A DNA stretch of 59,517 nucleotides from positions 1-59,517 of the forward strand of contig CAIVLE010000057.1 in the NCBI GenBank assembly GCA_903906635.1, written 5' to 3'. Below are positions 1 to 7,841 of the stretch, piece by piece; position 1 is the stretch's first letter, and each line of letters starts with the position of its first letter. The notes below the pieces were generated by a model. The model was not told the DNA's origin. It searched no databases and saw nothing but the letters and a program-made list of their open reading frames with translations. The position numbers and the translations under genes were made by a program. The stretch is from an uncultured Burkholderiales bacterium (lineage in GTDB: Bacteria > Pseudomonadota > Gammaproteobacteria > Burkholderiales > Burkholderiaceae_C).

Positions 1-1
1 G

Positions 2-1258
<1,257 letters not shown>

Positions 1259-1286
1259 TCCTCACACGCCCATTTTGGGCAACCAA

Positions 1287-1319
1287 CAGAGCCCTCGCAT
1301 GCGAGGGCTCTGTGCTTTG
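1287..1319 (+). terminator. Terminator palindrome after argG
   Basis: A perfect 26-base palindrome (left arm CAGAGCCCTCGCA, right arm its exact complement) at 1287-1312 lies 28 bases after the argG stop and is followed by a T-rich stretch (1313-1319 plus tt). The hairpin would fold with a short loop from the palindrome centre. The T run is interrupted by G and C, so termination strength is uncertain, but position and stem fit a Rho-independent terminator separating argG from the EamA-sox unit. Confidence 0.75.
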
Positions 1320-1360
1320 TTAGACAGCCAATCCATCTTTTGTCGCTATGCTTTGAGCCT

Positions 1361-2275
1361 ATGTCACAAAACACAACCCCGTCTAGCGCCCTGTCACTCA
1401 CCGCATTTGCGACGCTGTTGTTGATCGCCTTCATGATGGGCTCCAACCACGTCGCAGCGCGTTTTGCGTTTGAAAACGGCGTCGATGTCGCCACTGCCAT
1501 GACCATGCGCAGCAGCGTGACTGCGGTGGTGTTGACGTTGCTGATCTGGCAACAAAAAGTGCAGATCTCACTCACACGGCAAAACAAGCGCGCCTTGTTG
1601 GGTGTGGGTGTGTTGGTGGGTGTGCAAAGCTTGTGCATTTACTCGTCTGTGGCACGCATTCCTGTGGCACTGGCGCTGCTGGCCTTTAACACCTACCCAC
1701 TGTGGACCACCTTGTGGGCGTTTTTGATTTACCGCCACCGCCCTCAAGCCGTGACGCTGCGCGCCATGCCCGTGATGTTGGTGGGCTTGGCTTTGGCCTT
1801 GGACGTGTTGGGCGCAGCCTCAGGTTTGGGAGCGCAGGGGCAGTGGTCGCTGATGGGCATTGGTGTGGCGTTTGCCATGGCTGCGGCTGCCACGTTTGCC
1901 TTGGCTTTGGTGTTCATTCAACACGAGACCGTAGGGGTAGACGGCCGCGTACGCACCTTGAGCACCATGACATGTGCCGCCGCGATTGGCCTGGTGGCCG
2001 TGAGCACACAAGGTGGTTTTCATCTGCCCACCGCTGACGCGGGGTGGTGGGGATTGATGGGCTTGACGTTGTTGTATGGCACAGCGTTCACCATCATGTT
2101 CACGGTATTGCCGCGCTTGGGCGTGGTGGGCAATTCGGCCATTATGAATGTAGAGCCCATCTTTGCCTTGGTGTTGGCCTGGGTGCTGTTGGGCCAAGCC
2201 ATTGCACCTGTTCAAGTGCTGGGAGGTTTGGTGGTGGTGGGCACGGTGATGTTTTTGGGGCTGCGCAAGCGATGA
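1361..2275 (+). CDS. EamA/DMT-family inner-membrane transporter
   Basis: About 304 residues, very hydrophobic, with the two-EamA-domain layout of drug/metabolite transporters (about ten membrane segments). It begins LTAFATLLLIAFMMGSNHVAARFAFE and its second half contains AIMNVEPIFALVLAWVLLGQ, a typical EamA C-terminal signature, then ends with a basic LRKR tail. The frame can be extended to a TTG at 1340, but the ATG at 1361 gives a normal N-terminus. Its stop overlaps the soxX start (ATGA), so it is probably co-transcribed and translationally coupled with soxXYZA. The substrate is not evident; a link to sulfur metabolites is inferred only from this coupling. Confidence 0.85.
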   Translation: MSQNTTPSSALSLTAFATLLLIAFMMGSNHVAARFAFENGVDVATAMTMRSSVTAVVLTLLIWQQKVQISLTRQNKRALLGVGVLVGVQSLCIYSSVARIPVALALLAFNTYPLWTTLWAFLIYRHRPQAVTLRAMPVMLVGLALALDVLGAASGLGAQGQWSLMGIGVAFAMAAAATFALALVFIQHETVGVDGRVRTLSTMTCAAAIGLVAVSTQGGFHLPTADAGWWGLMGLTLLYGTAFTIMFTVLPRLGVVGNSAIMNVEPIFALVLAWVLLGQAIAPVQVLGGLVVVGTVMFLGLRKR

Positions 2276-2685
2276 AAAAACTGCGCTCGGGGTTTGCCAC
2301 GCTGCTGGCCTTGGCGGGCTTGTGGTCCAGCGCAGCCACAGCACAAACGTTGAGCGAAGCCGAGCAAGGTTTTCGCATCATGGCCAACCGTCAGCAAGGC
2401 AACTGCGTGACGTGCCATCAGGTGAGTGTGTTGCGCAACGCCAAGGGCATTGACGGCGCAGCGGGCAAGCAAGGCGACTTTGGGCCCGCGCTGGACGGCG
2501 TGGCCAAGCGTTACAGCTGGGTGCAATTGCGCCAGTGGGTGATGGACGCGCGCCAGCTCAGCAGCAACACCCTCATGCCGCCATTTGGCACGCTCGAAGG
2601 CACCACACAAGCCAACCCAGAGCGCCCCATGCTGAGCGCAGATGAGATAGACAAGGTGACTGCAGCCTTGGCCACTTTGCGCTAG
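2272..2685 (+). CDS. soxX: Sulfur-oxidising protein SoxX, monoheme cytochrome c
   Basis: Periplasmic monoheme subunit of the SoxXA complex, which oxidatively links thiosulfate or another sulfane donor to the SoxYZ carrier and takes up the electrons. The 137-residue product has a signal peptide (MKKLRSGFATLLALAGLWSS, cleavage after ATAQ), one heme motif CVTCH and the distal Met ligand in TLMPPFG. GDFGPALDGVAKRYS and LRQWVMDAR are typical SoxX segments. The ATG at 2272 overlaps the stop of the upstream transporter gene. soxY follows 11 bases later. The order X-Y-Z-A matches canonical sox operons. Confidence 0.92.
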   Translation: MKKLRSGFATLLALAGLWSSAATAQTLSEAEQGFRIMANRQQGNCVTCHQVSVLRNAKGIDGAAGKQGDFGPALDGVAKRYSWVQLRQWVMDARQLSSNTLMPPFGTLEGTTQANPERPMLSADEIDKVTAALATLR

Positions 2686-2696
2686 AGTGCCTGACC

Positions 2697-3149
2697 ATGT
2701 TGTTCTCTCACTCCCCACTGGCTCGTCGAACTTGGCTGGCAAGCTTTGGCACTGTGGCTGCGGGCGCGTGGACCACGCCAAACGTCCTGGCAGCTCCAGA
2801 GCCCAATTCGCAAACCGAGTTGCAAGCGCGGGCATTGCAATCGGCTGGCATTGAGGTGGTACTGCCTCCCTTGGCCGATAACGCCAACGCCATCCCACTG
2901 CAGTTCACACTCCAAGCCCCTGCCGGCAAACAGTTGGTGGGCTTTGAGATCATTGCCCCCGAAAACCCCAACCGCGTGATCTTGAAGTTCAAACTGGGCC
3001 AAGCCCAAACGCGCTTGAAGTTCAACACCCGCATTCGCTTGGCCATGAGCCAAGAGGTCTGGGTGTTAGCACACCTCAACGACGGCACCAGCCTGGGCCT
3101 TGGCACCCACACGGTGGTCACCGCAACGGCATGTTTTGACGAGACCTGA
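2697..3149 (+). CDS. soxY: SoxY-type sulfur carrier with atypical C-terminus
   Basis: SoxY is the Tat-exported carrier on which sulfur intermediates are bound to a C-terminal cysteine; it works as a dimer with SoxZ. The 150-residue product has a twin-arginine-like leader (ARRTWLASFGTVAAGAW) and the expected beta-sandwich body (VLPPLADNANAIPLQFTL, FEIIAPENPNRVILKFKL). The C-terminus is odd. Canonical SoxY ends in a flexible GGCGG-type arm, whereas this one ends TATACFDET with a single Cys at 146 followed by FDET. Neither alternative frame over the last 30 bases restores GGCGG, so a frameshift is unlikely. It may be a SoxY variant with a different substrate or partner. Confidence 0.85.
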   Translation: MLFSHSPLARRTWLASFGTVAAGAWTTPNVLAAPEPNSQTELQARALQSAGIEVVLPPLADNANAIPLQFTLQAPAGKQLVGFEIIAPENPNRVILKFKLGQAQTRLKFNTRIRLAMSQEVWVLAHLNDGTSLGLGTHTVVTATACFDET

Positions 3150-3153
3150 CGCC

Positions 3154-3492
3154 ATGGCACACACACTTGATCTGCCTGTTCGCTTGTCGCTGTCGGGGCC
3201 TGTGCGCCCCAATGCCGAGGTGGAGGTGCGCTTGTTGTTGGGGCATGTGATGGAAACGGGTTTTCGCCACGACAGCTCTGGCGTGCAAGTGCCCAAAGAC
3301 ATTTTGCAATTCGTCAAAGTGCATGTGGGCGACACCTTGGTATTTGAAGCCGAACTGGGCACCGGAATGGCCGCCAACCCGATGTTCTTTTTTTCCTTGG
3401 CCTTGCCGCCCCAAGCGGGCGACATGGTGGTGAGTTGGGCCGACCACCAAGGTCGAAGCGGTCAGCTCAGCCGCCCCCTGGTTTACCGCTGA
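3154..3492 (+). CDS. soxZ: SoxZ, sulfur carrier partner of SoxY
   Basis: SoxZ has no export signal of its own and is carried to the periplasm bound to SoxY; together they form the sulfur-carrier heterodimer. The 112-residue product has the family pattern VEVRLLLGHVMETGFRHDSSG near the N-terminus, then VPKDILQFVKVHVGDTLVFEAELGTGMAANPMFFFSL (given here only as family resemblance) and a final strand VSWADHQGRSG. The ATG at 3154 lies four bases after the soxY stop. No cysteine is present, as expected for SoxZ. soxA begins five bases downstream. Confidence 0.92.
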   Translation: MAHTLDLPVRLSLSGPVRPNAEVEVRLLLGHVMETGFRHDSSGVQVPKDILQFVKVHVGDTLVFEAELGTGMAANPMFFFSLALPPQAGDMVVSWADHQGRSGQLSRPLVYR

Positions 3493-3497
3493 GCGCC

Positions 3498-4277
3498 ATG
3501 CACCACATCAGCCTCAGCCACTGGCCCCGGGCTTTGCTGTTGTGTGTAAGCTTGGCTGCGCCACTGCTGGCTCGTGCACAAGCGCTGCTGAGCGGCAACG
3601 AGTTTTTAACGCCGCAGTTGCAAGCCATGCAACAAGATGCGGACGCCAACCCCGTCACACTGTGGATAGAAAAAGGCCAAACCCTGTGGGGCAACAGTTG
3701 CCAAAGCTGCCACAACACACCCGAGAGCCTGCGCGCTGCAGCATCTCATCACCCACGACTGGTGACGCACGAGGGCAGTGCGCGCTTGGTCAACCTAGAA
3801 GATCAAATCAATGTGTGTCGCCAGCGGGCGGGCCAGCGCCCCCAAAGCGTAGAAGACAGCGACACGCTGTCTTTGAGCGCCTTGCTGCACAGCGTGGGCA
3901 AAGGCCAAGCCATTCATGTCCAAGCACCTGCCGATGCTCTAGGCCAGCAACGCTGGCAAGCCGAGTTGGCCCAAGGCGCGCAGCTGTACGCCACCCGCAT
4001 GGGGCGGCTCAACTTGGCGTGTGTGCATTGCCACGACGGCAAGGTGGGCGCCAACCTGCGCGCTGAAGTGGTGAGCCCCGGGCATCCCAGTGGTTTTCCA
4101 ATCTACCGCTTGAACTGGCAAAACCTCGGCTCCATCGACCGCCGGTTGCGTGCCTGCTACTCCGGCGTGCAAGCCACGCTGCCAGCCTCAGGCAGCCCAG
4201 CCTTGCGCCAGCTGGAGCTTTACCTCAAAGTGCGGGCTCAAGGCATGCCTTTGGACGGGCCGTCGATACGGCGCTGA
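3498..4277 (+). CDS. soxA: SoxA, diheme cytochrome c of the SoxXA complex
   Basis: Catalytic subunit of SoxXA, 259 residues with a cleavable signal peptide (LLLCVSLAAPLLARAQ). It contains two heme motifs, CQSCH (68-72) and CVHCH (175-179), and the conserved RRLRACYSG segment in which Cys220 corresponds to the cysteine that ligates the active heme and carries the persulfide. Length and order are normal for diheme SoxA. It is the last gene of the sox run: the next genes are hicA and hicB, so soxB, soxCD and soxVW are absent here. SoxXA-SoxYZ could still feed a soxB encoded elsewhere. Confidence 0.92.
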   Translation: MHHISLSHWPRALLLCVSLAAPLLARAQALLSGNEFLTPQLQAMQQDADANPVTLWIEKGQTLWGNSCQSCHNTPESLRAAASHHPRLVTHEGSARLVNLEDQINVCRQRAGQRPQSVEDSDTLSLSALLHSVGKGQAIHVQAPADALGQQRWQAELAQGAQLYATRMGRLNLACVHCHDGKVGANLRAEVVSPGHPSGFPIYRLNWQNLGSIDRRLRACYSGVQATLPASGSPALRQLELYLKVRAQGMPLDGPSIRR

Positions 4278-4348
4278 GACACTGTATGTTCGAGGGCACC
4301 TGTAGGCCCATACTCGTAACGCGCTTGCGAAATCTTTCAGCCTGACCC

Positions 4349-4376
4349 TTGGTGGTGATTCGACAACGGGTATAAA
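4349..4376 (+). promoter_or_regulatory. Candidate sigma-70 promoter of hicAB
   Basis: TTGGTG at 4349-4354 and TATAAA at 4371-4376 are separated by 16 bases, a good sigma-70-like arrangement 41 bases before the hicA start. Nothing else in the 140-base gap after soxA looks like a promoter. Inferred from sequence only. Confidence 0.55.
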
Positions 4377-4388
4377 TTCGTCCATTTT

Positions 4389-4417
4389 TTGTGTGTACTT
4401 GTGTGTAGAATTTACAC
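4389..4417. promoter_or_regulatory. Candidate HicB operator: tandem and inverted repeats
   Basis: TTGTGTGTA occurs twice, at 4389-4397 and 4399-4407, exactly ten bases apart, and the second copy is followed by an inverted half (GTGTA at 4403-4407, TACAC at 4413-4417). The block sits just downstream of the putative -10 and directly before the hicA start. HicB-family antitoxins with C-terminal ribbon-helix-helix domains usually repress their own promoter, so this is the obvious candidate binding site. Confidence 0.5.
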
Positions 4418-4597
4418 TTGAAAAGCAACGATCTGATCAAGCTCATCAAAGCTGATGGTTGGTATCTGGTTCATGTGGTGGGCTCACATCATCCATTCAA
4501 ACACCCAACAAAACTTGGCAAGGTGACGGTGCCGCATCCCAAAAAAGATTTGCCACTGCCAACGGTTCGCAGCATTTTTAAACAAGCAGGTCTTTAA
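4418..4597 (+). CDS. hicA: HicA-family mRNA interferase toxin (TTG start)
   Basis: A 59-residue double-stranded-RNA-binding-fold toxin that cleaves mRNA when not bound by HicB. The translation from TTG at 4418 begins MKSNDLIKLIKADGWYLV and continues with GSHHPFKHPTK, VTVPHPKKDLP and VRSIFKQAGL, matching HicA almost motif for motif. His24 in GSHH is the expected catalytic residue. No in-frame ATG exists near the family's start, so the TTG is required; the short length and rare start make the gene easy to miss. hicB begins 17 bases after its stop, so toxin precedes antitoxin as in most hicAB loci. Confidence 0.9.
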   Translation: MKSNDLIKLIKADGWYLVHVVGSHHPFKHPTKLGKVTVPHPKKDLPLPTVRSIFKQAGL

Positions 4598-4614
4598 CGC
4601 CCCAGGAGTTCTCA

Positions 4615-5016
4615 GTGCTTTACCCCGTATACGTCCACGTTGGCGATAAAAAACACGCGCATGGTGTGACATTTCCAGATTTCCCTGGCTGCTTTTCCGC
4701 AGCAGACTCTTGGGAAGACCTACCTGCAGCCATCCAAGAGGCGGTTGAGGCGCACTTCCACGGCGAACCCAATGCCGTTCCTGCACCGTCACCTCTAGAG
4801 AAGTTGTCTGTCATGCCGGACTACCAAGATGGGGGCGTGTGGCTACTGGCCGACATTGATCTTTCACGGATTGATATCAGGCCGGTTCGGCTCAATATCA
4901 GTCTGCCATCAAGCCTCGTTCATGAGATTGACGCTTGGACTCAGCAGCACCACATGACACGTTCTGGATTCTTGGCATTGGCAGCGCAAAAAGCAATGCA
5001 ACCTCAAAAGAGATGA
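4615..5016 (+). CDS. hicB: HicB-family antitoxin
   Basis: A 133-residue antitoxin with an N-terminal partly degraded RNase H-like HicB domain (YPVYVHVGDKKHAHGVTFPDFPG, DSWEDLPAAIQEAVEAHF) and a C-terminal ribbon-helix-helix DNA-binding domain (VRLNISLPSSLVHEID, MTRSGFLALAAQKAM). It neutralises HicA and probably represses the hicAB promoter. The start is GTG at 4615, chosen because AGGAG lies at 4604-4608 with proper spacing. A convergent terminator follows at 5053. Confidence 0.92.
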   Translation: MLYPVYVHVGDKKHAHGVTFPDFPGCFSAADSWEDLPAAIQEAVEAHFHGEPNAVPAPSPLEKLSVMPDYQDGGVWLLADIDLSRIDIRPVRLNISLPSSLVHEIDAWTQQHHMTRSGFLALAAQKAMQPQKR

Positions 5017-5043
5017 ATCAGCCTGAGCTTTTGCTAGACGCAA

Positions 5044-5074
5044 ATAGAAAAAGCCCAACTGCAAGCAGTTGGGC
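5044..5074 (-). terminator. Rho-independent terminator of the molybdenum hydroxylase operon
   Basis: GCCCAACTGC (5053-5062) and GCAGTTGGGC (5065-5074) form a perfect ten-base stem with an AA loop. Read on the minus strand it is followed by TTTTTCTATTTG, a convincing U tract, 18 bases after the stop of the gene at 5092. Because hicB converges from the other side, the hairpin may also stop plus-strand transcription, although without a U tract in that direction. Confidence 0.85.
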
Positions 5075-5091
5075 CCTCCAAACGCAAACGT

Positions 5092-7302
5092 TTAAACCAA
5101 GGTCAAGCCATGCTTGCGCAATGGCAGGTCGCGTTGCGGTTTGCCCGTTGCGGCATAGATCGCATTGAGCACTGCCGGGCCCACCACGCAGATGGTGGGT
5201 TCGCCCACGCCTCCCCAGAAGTCGCCTGTGGGCACCAACACGGTCTCCACCTTGGGGGTTTCTTTGAGACGCATCAAGGGGTAGGTGTCAAAGTTGCGCT
5301 CTTTCATGCGCCCTTTCTCCACCGTGTTTTCACCCAAGAAGACGCCCGACAAGCCCATCACCACCGAACCCTCAATCTGCGCACGCACTTGAGCGGGGTT
5401 GACCACGTGGCCTGAGTTCAAGGCAAACACCATGCGGTGAATCTTGACCTCACCTTTGGGCGAAACCGACACCTCGGCCACAGCGGCCGAGTAACTGGCG
5501 TAACCCATGAACTGCGCGATGCCCCGAAACACGCCCGGTGGCAGCGGCTTGCCCCAGTCGCCCGCTTCTGCAGCTGCATTGAGCACCCCCAAATGCTTGG
5601 GGTGTTTAGCCATGAGGGCGCGGCGAAACTCGAGCGAGTCTTTGCCCGCAGCACGCGCGCATTCCTCGATGAAGCACTCCATGTAAATGCCGTTTTGGTT
5701 GGTGTTGACACCACGCCATGGGCCCACGGGCACATGGGTGTTGCGCATCACGTACTCGGTCAGCAAGTTGGGAAAGCTGTAACCGAGTTGGGCATCGCCT
5801 GCTTCCTCCCAAAAACCCTGTAATTGCCGCACGTCTTTGTTGTTTTTGATGGCCATGGGGGCCAGCAAGGCATTGAGGGATTGACCCGACACACGCACAT
5901 GCAAACCAGTCACATTTCCTTTGTCGTCCAGGCCAGCTGACATCTTGGCCATGGAGATCGGACGGTAAAAGTCGTGCGTCATGTCTTCTTCACGGCTCCA
6001 CACCAGCTTGATGGGTTGGCCCGGAAACTTCTTTGCGACCTGTGCCGCTTGGTCCACATACTCTTGGTGACCACCGCGACGGCCCAAGCCCCCGCCCAAG
6101 TCCATTTTGTAGACATCGCATTGCGCCAGGGGAAAGCCCGTGGCTTCGGCCAGCGCGGCCAGTGAGCCCTCCGCGCTTTGCGTGGGCACCCAAGCCTCAG
6201 CTCGGTTGCCCGTGATGCGCACGGTGCAGTTCATGGGCTCCATCGTGGCGTGAGCCAAGAAAGGGCTGGTGTAAGTGGCTTCTACTTTCTTGACCGATTG
6301 AGAAATGGCGGCAGGCGCATCGCCTTCTTTGCGTTGCCAAAAGTCGCCATTGGCCGTCAAGCCTTCGCGCAGCATGGCGTCGATGGTGGCGCTTGACGTA
6401 TTGGCATTCACCCCGTCATCCCACACCACGGGCAGCTCAGCCAGTGCGGTCTTGGCACGCCAGAAAGTGTCGGCCACCACCGCGAGCGTGCTGCTGTTGA
6501 TTTTGACCACGCCTTTGACACCGCGCATCTTGGCAATTTTGCTTTCGTCATAGCTCACCAACTTGCCCCCAAACACGGGGCTTTGCATGACTGCAGCGTT
6601 GAGCATGCCGGGTAACTGCAAATCGATGCTGAAAGTCTTGCGACCATCGACCTTGTCGGCCGTGTCCAAGCGACGCATGGACTTGCCCGCAATGCGCCAT
6701 TGGCTGGGTTTTTTAAGGGTGATGGTGGCTGGATCGGGTGCCGTCAGCTTGGCTGCGTCGTCAGCCACTTTGCCGTAGCTCAGGGTGCGGCCTGAGATGG
6801 CGTGGGTGATCACGCCTTCTTTGGCCATCACTTCGGCCACCGGCACACTCCAGCGGTTGGCCGCTGCTTGCATCAGCATCAGGCGGGCCGCTGCGCCGCC
6901 TCGGCGCACGTAGTCGTGCGAGGTGCGAATGCCACGGCTGCCGCCGGTCGACATATCGCCCCAGGCACGCTTGCGTGCCAGGCTTTGTCCGGGGGTAGGC
7001 ATTTCGGTGGTCACTTTGGACCAGTCGCAGTCGAGCTCTTCGGCCACCAATTGGGCCAGGCCCGTGCGTGTGCCTTGGCCCATTTCGGAGCGGGCAATGC
7101 GAATGACCACCGTGTCATCGGGTTTGACCACCACCCAAATGTTGATTTCATTGGGCGTGAGCGTGGTGTAAGCAGCTTGCGCCATGGCGGTGGGCGCAAA
7201 GCTCAGGCCCAAAGCCAAGCCACTGCCCACTGCGGCAGAGCTGACCAAAAACTGGCGACGTGATGTCATGAGTGAGGTGTTGGGTGTTGAGGTCTGTGTC
7301 AT
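5092..7302 (-). CDS. Molybdopterin-binding large subunit, IorB-like (xanthine oxidase family)
   Basis: Large catalytic subunit of a periplasmic molybdenum hydroxylase of the isoquinoline 1-oxidoreductase/aldehyde dehydrogenase type, 736 residues. It carries a twin-arginine leader (SRRQFL at 14-19, then a hydrophobic stretch to TAMAQA), so the folded Mo enzyme is exported. Family features include EMGQGTRTGLAQLVAEELD, a central ALDH-Ox-type region, and PVGPWRGVNTNQNGIYMECFIEE near the middle (in pieces). The C-terminal part has GGVGEPTICVVGPAVLNAI with the catalytic-glutamate-type GEP. The frame opens at a TTG (7317), but ATG at 7302 has GAGGAG upstream. The FeS subunit gene directly precedes it. 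Substrate unknown: an aldehyde or N-heterocycle. Confidence 0.88.
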   Translation of the reverse strand: MTQTSTPNTSLMTSRRQFLVSSAAVGSGLALGLSFAPTAMAQAAYTTLTPNEINIWVVVKPDDTVVIRIARSEMGQGTRTGLAQLVAEELDCDWSKVTTEMPTPGQSLARKRAWGDMSTGGSRGIRTSHDYVRRGGAAARLMLMQAAANRWSVPVAEVMAKEGVITHAISGRTLSYGKVADDAAKLTAPDPATITLKKPSQWRIAGKSMRRLDTADKVDGRKTFSIDLQLPGMLNAAVMQSPVFGGKLVSYDESKIAKMRGVKGVVKINSSTLAVVADTFWRAKTALAELPVVWDDGVNANTSSATIDAMLREGLTANGDFWQRKEGDAPAAISQSVKKVEATYTSPFLAHATMEPMNCTVRITGNRAEAWVPTQSAEGSLAALAEATGFPLAQCDVYKMDLGGGLGRRGGHQEYVDQAAQVAKKFPGQPIKLVWSREEDMTHDFYRPISMAKMSAGLDDKGNVTGLHVRVSGQSLNALLAPMAIKNNKDVRQLQGFWEEAGDAQLGYSFPNLLTEYVMRNTHVPVGPWRGVNTNQNGIYMECFIEECARAAGKDSLEFRRALMAKHPKHLGVLNAAAEAGDWGKPLPPGVFRGIAQFMGYASYSAAVAEVSVSPKGEVKIHRMVFALNSGHVVNPAQVRAQIEGSVVMGLSGVFLGENTVEKGRMKERNFDTYPLMRLKETPKVETVLVPTGDFWGGVGEPTICVVGPAVLNAIYAATGKPQRDLPLRKHGLTLV

Positions 7303-7313
7303 GGTGTGTCTCC

Positions 7314-7814
7314 TCAAGCTTGAGCGTTGATGTCAACTGACTCGTATGACGCCAACACGTCACCGAGTTTCATTTGGCCCGCTGCCACATGGATGGCGTC
7401 TCGAATACGCTGGTAAGTGCCGCAGCGGCAAATATTGCTCATGGCTTCGTCGATGTCGGCATCAGTGGGTTTGGGTTTGCGCGCCAACAAGGCGGCAGCT
7501 GCCATCACTTGGCCCGACTGGCAATAGCCACATTGGGGCACGTCCAACTCGGCCCACGCTTTTTGCACAGCATGGGTGGCGTTTTTGGACAAGCCCTCGA
7601 TGGTGATGACCTTCATCTCGCCCACCGCTGAGACAGGGATGGAGCACGAGCGTGCGGGTTGACCGTTGAGGTGCACGGTGCAAGCGCCACATTGCGCCAC
7701 ACCGCAGCCGTATTTGGTGCCTGTCAATCCCAGCACTTCGCGCAAGGCCCACAGCAGGGGCATTTGCGGTTCTGCGTCCACGCTGCGGACGGTTCCGTTG
7801 ACATTCAATTTCAT
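7314..7814 (-). CDS. 2Fe-2S small subunit of the molybdenum hydroxylase, IorA-like
   Basis: Electron-transfer subunit of 166 residues with two [2Fe-2S] clusters. The plant-ferredoxin-type N-terminal domain has Cys37, 42, 45 and 57 ([11 protein letters not shown] ... RSC), and the helical C-terminal domain has CGYCQSGQ and ICRCGTY. Electrons from the Mo site of the partner subunit presumably pass to a membrane or soluble cytochrome c. ATG at 7814 is preferred over GTG at 7820 because AAGGAG is spaced correctly only for the ATG. It ends 11 bases before the large-subunit ATG, and its stop lies inside that gene's ribosome-binding region. Confidence 0.93.
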   Translation of the reverse strand: MKLNVNGTVRSVDAEPQMPLLWALREVLGLTGTKYGCGVAQCGACTVHLNGQPARSCSIPVSAVGEMKVITIEGLSKNATHAVQKAWAELDVPQCGYCQSGQVMAAAALLARKPKPTDADIDEAMSNICRCGTYQRIRDAIHVAAGQMKLGDVLASYESVDINAQA

Positions 7815-7841
7815 GCTCACTCTCCTTAGGTTTGGAATGGA

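Noticed and set aside
1340-1360. TTG start extending the EamA transporter by seven codons
   Set aside because: No ribosome-binding site fits, and the ATG at 1361 gives a normal N-terminus.
3100-3153. Possible frameshift in soxY hiding a GGCGG end
   Set aside because: Translating the other two frames over the end of the gene gives no glycine-cysteine arm; the variant tail appears genuine.
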